From: an uncultured Dysgonomonas sp.
GTDB taxonomy: Bacteria; Bacteroidota; Bacteroidia; Bacteroidales; Dysgonomonadaceae
DNA: 64,000 nt
Direction of reading: 5' to 3'
NCBI GenBank assembly: GCA_937995835.1
Contig: CALKIV010000084.1
Coordinates: forward strand, 1 to 64,000
Position 1 is the stretch's first letter. The number at the start of each line of letters is the position of its first letter. Of this stretch, positions 44,836 through 53,630 are shown one piece after another. Position numbers and translations under genes: made by a program. The notes below the pieces were generated by a model. It was not told where the DNA came from, did not search any database, and saw only the letters and a list, made by a program, of their open reading frames with translations.

Positions 44836-45505
44836 GTATGTTGTTTTGTTGCTAGTGTTGTTGGCTGGAAATGGCTCTTTTGTTCTCGCACAGCACGAGT
44901 TGACCATTGACTCGTTGGAGTTAAAAAGGCTTACGGCTTACGAAAAAAGGATGAAAAAATATCATGAGCGTTGGAATAGTCTAATTCCAAGATATACCAA
45001 GTTGCAATATGCAGGTTCTATGGGATTTATCTCCTTAGGGTTGGGCTGGGATTATGGCAAAAATAAGCAATGGGAAACTGACTTTATGATTGGTTATGTG
45101 CCTCGATATACAACCTCTAGTGATAAATTGACATTTACGTTGAAACAAAATTTCATACCTTGGAAGCTTGATGTTGGTAAAAAGAATAAGAATTTTATGT
45201 TTGAACCTCTAGCTTGTGGTATCTATATAAATACAATGTTTGGGCATAATTTTTGGTCTAAGGAGCCCGATAGAGATTCTAGTGGCTATTATAGTTTTGC
45301 AACAAAGTTGCGCTTCAATTTTTATCTTGGCCAACGTATCACTTATAAACTCAAGCAAAATAGACGTTTACTAGGCAAATCGGTTACATTCTTTTACGAG
45401 TTTAGCAGTAACGATATTTATATTGCTCAGGCAGCTACTAATAGTTATCTAAAGCCCAAGGATTATATACATCTTTCTTTAGGACTTAAGTTTCAATTTT
45501 TGTAA
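44816..45505 (+). CDS. Outer-membrane barrel-like protein
   Basis: The 229-residue product has a signal peptide (about 1-25, ending LAQ), a charged helical stretch (about 30-55), and then alternating amphipathic strands ending in LGLKFQFL, as in outer-membrane barrels. It starts 20 bases inside the metallophosphatase lipoprotein gene, so both are coupled. I recognise no family beyond that. Confidence 0.65.
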   Translation: MKQWCIKYVVLLLVLLAGNGSFVLAQHELTIDSLELKRLTAYEKRMKKYHERWNSLIPRYTKLQYAGSMGFISLGLGWDYGKNKQWETDFMIGYVPRYTTSSDKLTFTLKQNFIPWKLDVGKKNKNFMFEPLACGIYINTMFGHNFWSKEPDRDSSGYYSFATKLRFNFYLGQRITYKLKQNRRLLGKSVTFFYEFSSNDIYIAQAATNSYLKPKDYIHLSLGLKFQFL

Positions 45506-45513
45506 TAAAAATA

Positions 45514-45987
45514 TCATCGTAGCTTGATGATCCTTTGATTGGTGCTTCCCACAAAGGTGAGATCAGGGCGATAAAGTTCTTGTACAAATCTGCCATCCAC
45601 CAATACGTCAATATATTCTAGGCAAGCATTTAGTTCTTTCTCTGCCTTTAGCTCTAAGAGTGTATAGCCTGTATAGCACCAGATGTTTAGCCCTGTTTCT
45701 TCTTTCAATATTTTCAATAACTTGAGTAGCGATTGAGGATAAAAGAAGGGATCACCTCCCGATAGGGTGATGCCATCGAGTAGGGGGTTGGCTTTGATCT
45801 CTTTCACCATCTGATCTACCATCTCCTGGGTGAGTAGAATGCCCGCCTTGGGGTTCCAGCTCTCAGGATTGTGGCAACCTTTGCAATGGTGAGCACAGCC
45901 CGAAAGGTAGATAGAATAGCGAAAACCATCCCCGTCGGAGATGGTTTCTTTGTAGGTGTTCAGTAGATGTAGTTCGTTGTTAAACAT
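45514..45987 (-). CDS. nrdG: Anaerobic ribonucleotide reductase activase
   Basis: NrdG is the radical-SAM enzyme that installs the glycyl radical on NrdD. The 4Fe-4S motif CX3CX2C is visible at C31, C35 and C38 (SGCAHHCKGCHN), followed by TLSGGDPFFYP. At 157 residues the length is normal. Its start overlaps nrdD by 8 bases. Confidence 0.95.
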   Translation of the reverse strand: MFNNELHLLNTYKETISDGDGFRYSIYLSGCAHHCKGCHNPESWNPKAGILLTQEMVDQMVKEIKANPLLDGITLSGGDPFFYPQSLLKLLKILKEETGLNIWCYTGYTLLELKAEKELNACLEYIDVLVDGRFVQELYRPDLTFVGSTNQRIIKLR

Positions 45988-48442
45988 GTTTCACGCGATC
46001 TCTTTCTTCGGCTTGTTTGGCCGAGTTCCATGATTCTAAGCTTCCTGTCAGGTAGCCGGTGATGCGTCGCATACGGGTGATTGCTTCGCTGTGACATACG
46101 GGGCAAGTGGTGTTGATGATTCCCTTATAGCCACATTTTTGGCAAGTGTCCACTGGGTGGTTGATCGACCCATAGCCCACGTTTTCGTCTTTCATGTGTT
46201 TGACGATTTTCAAGATCACTGAAATGTTTTTCTTTGCTTCACCGTCTAGTTCCACATATGTGATGTGTCCTCCTTTGGTCAGGCTGTGGAAAGGTGCTTC
46301 CAGACGAATCTTGTCAAAGGCATTGATGTGTTCCTTCACATCTATGTGATAGGAGTTTACATAGTAATCTTTATCTGTCACTCCTTGAATTTTGCCATAA
46401 CGCTGTCTGTCCATTTTGGTAAATCTGCCCGATAAGCCCTCGGCAGGAGTAGCAAGTACTGCATAATTCAGATTGTATTTTGCTTTATATTCATCCACCA
46501 CAAGGTTCATTTCTTCCAAAGCCTTGCGTAAGGTATCGTATGCATCGGTGTTGGTGGCATGTCCTTCGCCATAAATGGCTACCATGGCATTGTGTCCTCC
46601 AATGAAGCCAATGCCTAGTGTGCCCGAGTTGATCACATCGCCCACTTTGTCGTTCGGTTCTAGAGTTTCGCCACCTTTCCAGATGCCGTTGCCCATCATG
46701 AATGGAAATTGGCGTGCCAAAGCCGAACGTTGATAGTTGTATCTGTCATAAAGCTGATCAGCAATCATTTCGGATGTAGTACGAACAGATTTGGTAAATA
46801 TTTGACTAGCTATTTGTTGCACGGTGCGTTTGTTGGCATCAGGATGCAAAGCTTCTGCTTTTATTCTGGCTTCGATGGCTAGGCGTGGAAAGTTCATCGA
46901 TGTAAACGAAAGATTGCCTCTTCCTAGTGATGATTTTTCGCCATGTAGGTTTTCGAATACACGGGTACGACATCCCATTGTTGCTACTTCGTATTTGTAA
47001 CGTTTAGGATCGTTGGCATCCCATTTGTCATGCTTATTGTATGGTGTGTCCAAGAACATGAAGTTGGGAAACAGTGCCACCGAGGTGGTTCTGCAAGCCG
47101 ATAACAAGAGGTCGAAGTTTGGAGAATCGAAAGTCATTTCTCCTGCCAGTGCCCCTTGAAAGTCTCCCAATGCTTTTTGATAATCTTTGTCGCTAAACGA
47201 AACGCCTTCTTTTACTTTGAAAATCTGAATCGGAAATACAGGAATTTCTCCATTGCCCAATCCTTTTTCGGTGGCAGCAAGTAATTCACGGATCACCATT
47301 CGCCCTTCGGCAGAGGTGTCGGTGCCATAGTTGATGGAGCTGAATACCACCTGATTCCCTCCTCTGGAGTGCATCGTGTTTAGATTGTGGATAAAGCCTT
47401 CCATGGCTTGATGTGTATCTTTTCTAGTGCATTCTGTGGCACGTTCTATCAGCGTTTTCATCTGTGCATCGGTGGTTTGTCCTCCCCATGCAGTGATTCC
47501 TTTGCTAAGATCGGAACGAGTATCGTTGCTCACTTCTATGCTGGAGATGTTGCTGACAATCAGTTCTCTGATTTCTGTATCATCTTTTTTGATGTCCTCT
47601 AGCAGTAATAATAATTTGATGCTTTCGGTAAGATGTTTGTAAAATGTTTTCAGCACTCCTTTTGCCATAAAGAAATCGAAAGCAGGGATAGATTGTCCGC
47701 CATGCTGTTCGTTCTGATTGGTTTGGAATACGATGGTTGCCAGTGTGGCATAGCTCAAAATGGATTGAGGAGTGCGCACGCTGCCGTTTTTGGTATTGAA
47801 TCCCTTTTCGAAGATTTCGTCCAAATCGTATTGTATGCAAGTTGTGGTCTTGGTGGGGTAGTAGTCTAGGTCGTGAATATGGATGTCGCCATTTTTGTGG
47901 GCTAGCATATAGTCGATATTCAACAGATATTTTTCTGTGTAATCTTTGGTTACTTCCGAGGCAAAGGTCATCATCTGCCCGGCAGGTGTATGTGCCGACA
48001 TGTTGGCATTGCTGAGGTTGATATCGTTTTTTTCTACTGTCACGATGCCGTCCATGGCATGTTTCATGTCTGTCTTTTTGTGGCGTTCCACATTTCGCCA
48101 TTCTCTATATATGATGTACTTTTTGGCCACATCAGGATTGGTTGTCATCAGTTCCTTTTCCACCAAGTCTTGTACTTCTTCTACGGAAATTGTTTGCTTG
48201 TTTATCTTGTTGACAACGGCAAAGGCTATTTCATACACCTCCTGATCGTTGTAGTTCACTTCGTTCGCTCTGAACGATTTGGTGATGGCGTTGATTATCT
48301 TGTCCAAAGAGAATTTTTCTTTCGTTCCATCTCTCTTGGTGATCTGAATTTCAGACATGTTCTGAAACTCTTTTTCATTCACAGCCTTAACTGTTAGGTT
48401 GCCTTTGTTAAAACTTTCGTAATTCAAATTTACCGTTGTCAT
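45980..48442 (-). CDS. nrdD: Anaerobic (class III) ribonucleoside-triphosphate reductase
   Basis: NrdD makes dNTPs without oxygen. The 820-residue protein has an N-terminal ATP-cone (about 30-120, allosteric), the ten-stranded barrel, a C-terminal zinc site (CQKCGYKG and CPVCHS) and the glycyl-radical motif RRITGYLTG with the radical at Gly796. The first ~28 residues before MSEIQITKRDG are unusual, so the start may be the internal ATG there. A cobalamin riboswitch lies about 207 bases upstream on the same strand, so expression should fall when B12 is plentiful. Confidence 0.95.
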   Translation of the reverse strand: MTTVNLNYESFNKGNLTVKAVNEKEFQNMSEIQITKRDGTKEKFSLDKIINAITKSFRANEVNYNDQEVYEIAFAVVNKINKQTISVEEVQDLVEKELMTTNPDVAKKYIIYREWRNVERHKKTDMKHAMDGIVTVEKNDINLSNANMSAHTPAGQMMTFASEVTKDYTEKYLLNIDYMLAHKNGDIHIHDLDYYPTKTTTCIQYDLDEIFEKGFNTKNGSVRTPQSILSYATLATIVFQTNQNEQHGGQSIPAFDFFMAKGVLKTFYKHLTESIKLLLLLEDIKKDDTEIRELIVSNISSIEVSNDTRSDLSKGITAWGGQTTDAQMKTLIERATECTRKDTHQAMEGFIHNLNTMHSRGGNQVVFSSINYGTDTSAEGRMVIRELLAATEKGLGNGEIPVFPIQIFKVKEGVSFSDKDYQKALGDFQGALAGEMTFDSPNFDLLLSACRTTSVALFPNFMFLDTPYNKHDKWDANDPKRYKYEVATMGCRTRVFENLHGEKSSLGRGNLSFTSMNFPRLAIEARIKAEALHPDANKRTVQQIASQIFTKSVRTTSEMIADQLYDRYNYQRSALARQFPFMMGNGIWKGGETLEPNDKVGDVINSGTLGIGFIGGHNAMVAIYGEGHATNTDAYDTLRKALEEMNLVVDEYKAKYNLNYAVLATPAEGLSGRFTKMDRQRYGKIQGVTDKDYYVNSYHIDVKEHINAFDKIRLEAPFHSLTKGGHITYVELDGEAKKNISVILKIVKHMKDENVGYGSINHPVDTCQKCGYKGIINTTCPVCHSEAITRMRRITGYLTGSLESWNSAKQAEERDRVKHV

Positions 48443-48542
48443 TGCTTTCGATTGTTGTTGAAGTTGTTATACTTTGCCAAAAAATGAGACATGATTTCCC
48501 CTAGTCTTAATTGATAAAAACAAAAAATCTCATTAAAATTTT

Positions 48543-48605
48543 CTAAAAGGGCATCTGATTAGGATGATGTTCTGTTACATAATTATTTTGTTCTTTTTTT
48601 AGCAT
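48543..48605 (-). CDS. Possible 20-codon leader ORF before nrdD
   Basis: Downstream of the riboswitch an AGGAGG lies about 12 bases before an ATG that opens a 20-codon frame. Strong Shine-Dalgarno sites are rare in this window, so this one stands out; the frame itself shows no other coding evidence. Confidence 0.3.
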   Translation of the reverse strand: MLKKEQNNYVTEHHPNQMPF

Positions 48606-48648
48606 TTTACTATTGCCTCCTATCCCCGAGAGGTAGCAAAAAAATATT

Positions 48649-48830
48649 GGCAGGTCTTCTGACTTACTTTTTTCTGATACTGCCTTCCCCTTTATCTTCT
48701 TTTATTTGATTAAGAGTGGCTGAAGAGCATCAGGTTTTTGTTTCAAAGTTCACAGCAGCGGGTCTGTTCAGGATTTGCACCTGATTCCCTTTTCATTATT
48801 AGCTCTTGAACAAGATTAATAACACCAAAA
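48649..48830 (-). ncRNA. Cobalamin riboswitch upstream of nrdDG
   Basis: Read on the minus strand, the conserved pieces of the cobalamin (B12) aptamer appear in order: GGTGTT at the 5' end, GGGAATCAGGTGCAAATCCTG, ACAGACCCGCTGCTGTGA, the B12-box core GCCACT, GGGAAGGC, and the closing AGTCAGAAGACCTGCC at 48649-48664. The spacing and order fit RF00174. A run of seven T follows closely, and a near-consensus -7 box (48841-48848) sits just upstream. It should lower nrdDG expression when adenosylcobalamin is bound. Confidence 0.92.
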
Positions 48831-48840
48831 TCTCTGATTG

Positions 48841-48848
48841 CAAAGGTG
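48841..48848 (-). promoter_or_regulatory. -7 box of the riboswitch-nrdDG transcript
   Basis: CACCTTTG on the minus strand, one base off TAnnTTTG; the start site it implies (about 48833) coincides with the 5' edge of the riboswitch. Confidence 0.5.
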
Positions 48849-49325
48849 GAAAATTTATTTGAAATAAGTAAACTTTTGAAGAAGAAAGTTATTAACAAAG
48901 TTTTTAAAGTGGAAAACTTTGTGTTTCTGAATCGTGCTTGTGTGGCTTGTAGGATGTTGTTTTGGAAAACTTTACAATTGTGTATTGATGTGTTGGTTTT
49001 CTATTTGCCTGAAATATAGGGAGATCGGAAAGAGAAGTATTATTGTTGAAAAATAAGATAAGCCAGGGCAGAATTTCCTAGCTTATCCTTTTTCGGTTGT
49101 TGACCCGATTTACCCAAAACAGCTCCAACTAATTTGGGTGGTTTTATCTTGTTTTATGCTCTTAGCTTCTTCTTTTTCTAGCCTTTTTTGTTGGCTTTGC
49201 TTAATAGAGAGAAGAGGTCATAAAATTCCATAAGGGGGAGTGATTTATTTTTCGAAAGGTGCTGCTTTTTTTTTAAGATGTATGTTTTTTATAGGCTTTG
49301 GGCTTCTTGATTATAGATATTATTA

Positions 49326-49333
49326 TACCTTTA
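49326..49333 (+). promoter_or_regulatory. -7 box of the deacetylase gene
   Basis: TACCTTTA, seven of eight consensus positions, with a TTTG near 49297. It implies a start near 49341 and so argues against the earlier ATG at 49298. Confidence 0.45.
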
Positions 49334-49357
49334 ACTTCTTATCATACAACTAATACT

Positions 49358-50365
49358 ATGAACGCAATGTACATGAAGAAGATCGCACTGCTTTTTTGTT
49401 TTCTTTTGATAAACTTGATGCTTGCAGCCAATGAGCCTGAAGTCAGAGTGGCGAAATATCGGAATAATGCTAAATGTGCCATTAGTTATACTTTCGACGA
49501 TGGGTTGAAGGAACACTTTACTTTGGTGGCTCCTCGTTTGCATCAATTGGGAATGCAGGGCACTTTTTGGATTGTGGGCGGTAAGGTAAATGATGTGAAT
49601 GCCCCTGATGCTGATACTACGAGGGTTAGTTGGGGTGATTTAGGTATTATGCGTGATTATGGGATGGAGATTTCTAATCATACTTGGTCGCACAAAAAGT
49701 TGATTAACCTAAGTTTGGACGAGGCAAAAAGAGAGATACAACGAAACGACACCATAATATATGAGAAGTTGGGCGTTTTTCCCCGAACGTTTTGTTATCC
49801 CTATAATGCGAAGAATGAAGATATCTTGAAAATGGCTTCTGCCGATAGAGTGGCTACACGTCTCAAGCAGGTGGGCGTTGGTGGGGCAAAAAGCAACAGC
49901 ACGCCTGAAAGTTTGCGTCTGATGATAGACAAAGCTATTGCAAACGAAGACTGGGCTGTGGCTATGATTCATGGCATAACCTATGGCTATGATGCCTTTG
50001 AATCGCCCGATATTTTTTGGAATCATTTGGAAGAGGTGCGTGCGATGAATGACAGCGTGTGGGTAGGCACTTTTCGTGATGTGGCAGCCTATTGTGAGGC
50101 TCGTGACAGAGTAAGCTTGAAAATGGAAAAGTTGGGCGAAAACAAATATATGGTGACACCTTCTTTGTTGCTCGATGAGGAGTTGTTTGCCGGCGATTTG
50201 ACTCTTGTGGTGGAGTGTAGTGATGCTTCTCGGATAGAGATAAAACAGGGAAATGATGGAGAGATGCAAGTTTTAGGTAGTTTAAAAGAAGATGGAACTT
50301 TTTCGATGATCTATTCGTTTAATCCGTTTGGCGCACCTATATATATAACGATAACTGATAGATAG
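49358..50365 (+). CDS. Exported polysaccharide deacetylase (CE4)
   Basis: This NodB-type metal-dependent deacetylase has TFDDG (D47, D48), the zinc motif SNHTWSH (two His), FCYPYNAKN and a C-terminal beta extension. A signal peptide (about 6-24) sends it to the periplasm or surface, where it would remove N- or O-acetyl groups from a glycan. The substrate is not evident. I start it at the first ATG after the predicted promoter (49358); 49367 and 49373 are also possible. Confidence 0.88.
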   Translation: MNAMYMKKIALLFCFLLINLMLAANEPEVRVAKYRNNAKCAISYTFDDGLKEHFTLVAPRLHQLGMQGTFWIVGGKVNDVNAPDADTTRVSWGDLGIMRDYGMEISNHTWSHKKLINLSLDEAKREIQRNDTIIYEKLGVFPRTFCYPYNAKNEDILKMASADRVATRLKQVGVGGAKSNSTPESLRLMIDKAIANEDWAVAMIHGITYGYDAFESPDIFWNHLEEVRAMNDSVWVGTFRDVAAYCEARDRVSLKMEKLGENKYMVTPSLLLDEELFAGDLTLVVECSDASRIEIKQGNDGEMQVLGSLKEDGTFSMIYSFNPFGAPIYITITDR

Positions 50366-50417
50366 AGCACTCATCAAGTTTAAGGAGATATTTTCTTCAA
50401 AATTCGTATTAGTTGAC

Positions 50418-50425
50418 TACCTTTG
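50418..50425 (+). promoter_or_regulatory. -7 box of the cation transporter gene
   Basis: TACCTTTG, full consensus, 27 bases before the ATG. Confidence 0.6.
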
Positions 50426-50452
50426 TTGGCTCATTTTTGAATTTATTTTTGG

Positions 50453-51349
50453 ATGCGAGAAGAATCTGTAGAGACTAAAATATCGGAATCGAAAAAAGCC
50501 TCATTGTTTAGCATTATCAGTAGCGTTGCCTTGGCAAGTATCAAATGGACTGCCGGCATTTTTGGAAATTCGTATGCGCTGATAGCTGATGCCATAGAGT
50601 CTACAGCCGATGTGGTTTCGTCTTCCCTTGTATATATAGGAAATAAATATGCTTATAAGCCGGCTGATGAGGATCACCCTTATGGCCATGGGCGCATGGA
50701 GGCTGTGGTCACTTTTGTGGTGGTGGGCTTTTTGATTGCTTCAGCCATTTTGATTATTTATCAAAGTATTGATAATATTCTGACCCCTCATGAAGCACCT
50801 AAAGCTTTCACGCTCTATATTATTGCTGGTATCATTATTTGGAAAGAATTATCTTATCGTTATGTGGTCTACAAGGCTGATAAAGTGGGCAGCACTTCGT
50901 TGAAGGCTGATGCTTGGCATCACCGGAGCGATGCTATCACTTCGGTTGCAGCATTTATAGGAATCTCTATCGCACTTTTGATGGGCGAGGGGTATGAATC
51001 TGCAGATGATGTGGCGGCGGCTTTTGCCGGAGTTATCATACTATATAATAGTTACTTGATTCTAAAACCAGCTTTGGGCGAAATAATGGATAAGGATATG
51101 CATGACGATTTGGAAGATAAAATAAGAATCGAATCATTGAATATCGAAGGGGTGAGAGCCATCGAAAAATGTCGTATCCGCAAATCAGGTATTTTCTATT
51201 ATGTAGATATTCATGTTATTGTGGATGGCTCAATGACAGTGGAACAAGGGCACACCATAGGGCATGCGTTGAAAGACTATTTGAAAAAGTTGCATCCCTC
51301 AATTGCTGATGTGTTGACGCATATAGAACCCGTAAGAGTCTGTTGTTGA
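50453..51349 (+). CDS. Cation diffusion facilitator transporter
   Basis: This 298-residue inner-membrane exporter is of the CDF family (zinc, iron, manganese or similar divalent metals, driven by protons). About six helices span residues 12-205. Metal-site residues occur in DAIESTADVVSS (helix 2) and HHRSDAITS (helix 5), and a short cytosolic domain follows (about 215-298). The metal cannot be read from sequence. A TPR lipoprotein gene follows after 13 bases. Confidence 0.93.
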   Translation: MREESVETKISESKKASLFSIISSVALASIKWTAGIFGNSYALIADAIESTADVVSSSLVYIGNKYAYKPADEDHPYGHGRMEAVVTFVVVGFLIASAILIIYQSIDNILTPHEAPKAFTLYIIAGIIIWKELSYRYVVYKADKVGSTSLKADAWHHRSDAITSVAAFIGISIALLMGEGYESADDVAAAFAGVIILYNSYLILKPALGEIMDKDMHDDLEDKIRIESLNIEGVRAIEKCRIRKSGIFYYVDIHVIVDGSMTVEQGHTIGHALKDYLKKLHPSIADVLTHIEPVRVCC

Positions 51350-51362
51350 AAAAAATAAGATT

Positions 51363-52139
51363 ATGAAATATATTCGTTTAGTGCTCATTGCCTTGCTTGC
51401 TCTTGGCTTTACATCTTGCACCACGATTGCCACCAATATAGGTAAAACGGGCTTGATGGTGATGTCTGTCATCTTGCTGGCGTTGTTTGGCTTAGTCTTC
51501 TATCTCATTTTCAAGAAGAGACGCCAAGCTGACAAAAGTCTTAATCAATTTAATCTTAGCATCATAACCATGCTAAATAAATTGGACACGCCTGCCAAGA
51601 AGATTAAAGCACTGGAGGTGATTGCCAAACGAATCATGGAGGACGAAACATACAAAAAAGATACTAACTGGCGAGATCAGGTATTGGCAAAAACTTACTT
51701 ACATCTGGCTACACAGTATTTTGATTTGAATGACAATAAGAAGATATTAGAATATTGTACCAAAATATTAACATTGACTCCTGACGATGCCATGACGCTT
51801 TACAATCGAGGGTCGATTTATTCCAATGAGGGTCGATTTGAAGAAGCCCTTGCAGATCTCAATCAGAGTATTGAGTTGGTGTCTTCGTATGCTAGTTCGT
51901 ATAACAATCGTGGCATGGTGCTTTCACGCTTAGGAAGGTATGAAGAGGCTTTGCTTGATTTGGAAAAAGCGATAACGATGGACGAAACTGCCATCACTTA
52001 CTTCAATCGTGGTATGGTTTATCAGCAACAAGGAAGCCGTGCATTGGCATTGGCTGACTACGACAAAGCGCTGAGCCTCTGCGACGAAGATGATGCTGAA
52101 CTGAAAGAGGAAATTTTGCAAACAAAAAGCGAACTTTAG
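51363..52139 (+). CDS. TPR-repeat protein with lipoprotein-like signal
   Basis: The 258-residue protein begins with a lipoprotein signal (lipobox FTSC, Cys19) followed at once by a second hydrophobic helix (about 30-50). It then has four tetratricopeptide repeats (about 110-245, for example YNRGSIYSNEGRFEEALADLNQSIEL). TPRs bind partner proteins. The signal plus a helix leaves the topology unclear: lipid-anchored or a two-helix membrane protein. It lies in a run of plus-strand envelope genes. Confidence 0.75.
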   Translation: MKYIRLVLIALLALGFTSCTTIATNIGKTGLMVMSVILLALFGLVFYLIFKKRRQADKSLNQFNLSIITMLNKLDTPAKKIKALEVIAKRIMEDETYKKDTNWRDQVLAKTYLHLATQYFDLNDNKKILEYCTKILTLTPDDAMTLYNRGSIYSNEGRFEEALADLNQSIELVSSYASSYNNRGMVLSRLGRYEEALLDLEKAITMDETAITYFNRGMVYQQQGSRALALADYDKALSLCDEDDAELKEEILQTKSEL

Positions 52140-52169
52140 ATGTTAAGGATTTAATTTACAGACAGAAAA

Positions 52170-52718
52170 ATGAAATTTACAGAACAAAAAATAAAAGGGG
52201 TGTGGGTGATAGAGCCCAAAGTCTTTGTGGATGATAGAGGCTATTTTATGGAATCTTACAAGCAAAATTTGTTTGAAGACCATATCGGGAAAGTAAATTT
52301 TGTGCAAGATAACGAGTCTAAATCTACCCAAGGGGTATTGCGAGGATTGCATTATCAAGTAGGTGAGCATGCTCAGGCTAAGCTCGTGAGAGTGTTGATG
52401 GGGGCTGTGCTCGATGTGGTAGTAGATATCCGTAAATCGTCACCCAGCTTTGGGCAGTATGTGGCAGTGGAGTTGACGGCCGAAAATAAAAAGCAGTTAT
52501 ATGTGCCACGAGGATTCGCACATGGCTTTTTGGTCAAGAGTCCGGAAGCTATTTTTACATACAAAGTGGACAACCCTTATGCACCCAATAGTGATGCGTC
52601 CATTTTGTGGAGCGACCCTACTTTGGCTATCGATTGGGGAATGAGCGAAAGCGAGTTGATTCTGTCAGAAAAGGACAGAAAAGGCAGGCTGTTGGCTGAT
52701 GCCATTCTTTTTGAATAG
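52170..52718 (+). CDS. rfbC: dTDP-4-dehydrorhamnose 3,5-epimerase
   Basis: RfbC makes dTDP-4-dehydro-L-rhamnose for surface polysaccharides. The 182-residue cupin enzyme has the catalytic His block GVLRGLHYQ, AKLVRVLMGAVLDVVVDIR, YVPRGFAHGFLV and the C-terminal WSDPTLAIDW. The other rhamnose genes (rfbA, B, D) are not in the window. Confidence 0.95.
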   Translation: MKFTEQKIKGVWVIEPKVFVDDRGYFMESYKQNLFEDHIGKVNFVQDNESKSTQGVLRGLHYQVGEHAQAKLVRVLMGAVLDVVVDIRKSSPSFGQYVAVELTAENKKQLYVPRGFAHGFLVKSPEAIFTYKVDNPYAPNSDASILWSDPTLAIDWGMSESELILSEKDRKGRLLADAILFE

Positions 52719-52729
52719 ATCATTTTTTC

Positions 52730-53488
52730 ATGAGCATGATGCATAAAAAGACTAGTCGTTCTTTCTTGAAATTAGTGTATTTAGTTGTGGCAATCGCTGC
52801 GCTAGTCTTTTTGGTGTGGGGCGTGAAGAAATATCGCAACTCAGAAAAACAATCTTTTGCAGAGGTGCCTACTTATGTGGTGAGGGGAATCGACCTTTCG
52901 CATCATAACGACATAGTGGAGCCTCAGAAGCTGGTCGACGAGCGTGTCAGCTTTGTTTATCTAAAAGCTACGGAAGGCACAGACCATCTGGATAGGAATT
53001 TCTCACTCAACTATCAACTGCTGAAAAGTGAGGGCATTCGAGTAGGAGCTTATCATTTCTATAGTTTTGGCGTTTCGGGCAAATTGCAAGCTAGTCACTT
53101 TATACAGACAGCCAAACTGCAATCGCCAGATTTGATTCCGGCCATCGATGTGGAGCACTCTCCTACCAATCCTTATAGTACCGATACGGCATATGTTAAT
53201 AAGGTGGTGCATGAATTGAAAGTTTTGGAAGAGGAGTTGCACCAATATTATGGAAAGAAACCTCTGATCTATACCAACAAAGAATGTTATCGTCTTTATA
53301 TTGAGAAAAATTTTCCCGACAACTTCTTGTGGGTGGTCGACCTGCACGATGAGCCTCCCTTGGAAATCGAAAATTGGAGAATTTGGCAATTCTCGCATCA
53401 AGGAAGAGTGAAGGGTATTAATGGCAAAGTAGACCTCAATTATTATAGATATACCCTCAAAGAATTTGAAGAGCTGTTGTTACCGTGA
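52730..53488 (+). CDS. Membrane-anchored GH25 muramidase
   Basis: GH25 lysozymes cut the MurNAc-GlcNAc bond of peptidoglycan. After a single N-terminal membrane helix (about 14-31) the 252-residue protein has the family motifs GIDLSHHN (D55), VYLKATEGTD, GAYHFY, the catalytic pair in AIDVE (D140, E142) and WQFSHQGRVKGINGKVDLN. The anchor suggests a periplasmic role in cell-wall turnover rather than secretion. Confidence 0.92.
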   Translation: MSMMHKKTSRSFLKLVYLVVAIAALVFLVWGVKKYRNSEKQSFAEVPTYVVRGIDLSHHNDIVEPQKLVDERVSFVYLKATEGTDHLDRNFSLNYQLLKSEGIRVGAYHFYSFGVSGKLQASHFIQTAKLQSPDLIPAIDVEHSPTNPYSTDTAYVNKVVHELKVLEEELHQYYGKKPLIYTNKECYRLYIEKNFPDNFLWVVDLHDEPPLEIENWRIWQFSHQGRVKGINGKVDLNYYRYTLKEFEELLLP

Positions 53489-53548
53489 GGCAGTGCATCT
53501 TGAAGTTTAAATTTCTTTTTCCTTTTTCCAGTTTTCTGCTTCTTTACT

Positions 53549-53579
53549 TTTGAATATTATAGATATTCTCATATCTTTG
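53549..53579 (+). promoter_or_regulatory. tetR promoter
   Basis: TTTG (53549-53552), exactly 19 bases, then TATCTTTG (53572-53579): the best full promoter in the window. The start site near 53586 lies inside operator copy 1. Confidence 0.8.
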
Positions 53580-53581
53580 CA

Positions 53582-53597
53582 TTAACACTTATGTTAA
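53582..53597. promoter_or_regulatory. Operator-like repeat, copy 1 (tetR start site)
   Basis: TTAACA-CTTA-TGTTAA, a perfect 6-4-6 inverted repeat over the predicted tetR transcription start. This is the place for autorepression. A second small repeat (TTGGT-N4-ACCAA, 53603-53616) follows. Confidence 0.65.
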
Positions 53598-53630
53598 TCT
53601 ACTTGGTTAACACCAACTATACAAGAAGCT

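Larger units (their letters stand above)
48443..49357. other. Divergent region, nrdD / deacetylase
   Basis: The region holds the nrdD leader with its riboswitch (48649-48830), a possible 20-codon leader ORF (48543-48605), and two further inverted repeats: GATAAGC (49057-49063) with GCTTATC (49081-49087), and ACCCAAA (49112-49118) with TTTGGGT (49133-49139). The deacetylase -7 box is at 49326. From about 48850 to 49050 I see nothing. Confidence 0.5.

Noticed and set aside
49298..49357. Earlier ATG for the polysaccharide deacetylase
   Set aside because: It lies upstream of the likely -7 box, and the signal peptide begins later.
53603..53616. TTGGT-N4-ACCAA as another TetR operator
   Set aside because: It is a different sequence from the five repeats, occurs once, and its arms are only 5 bases.
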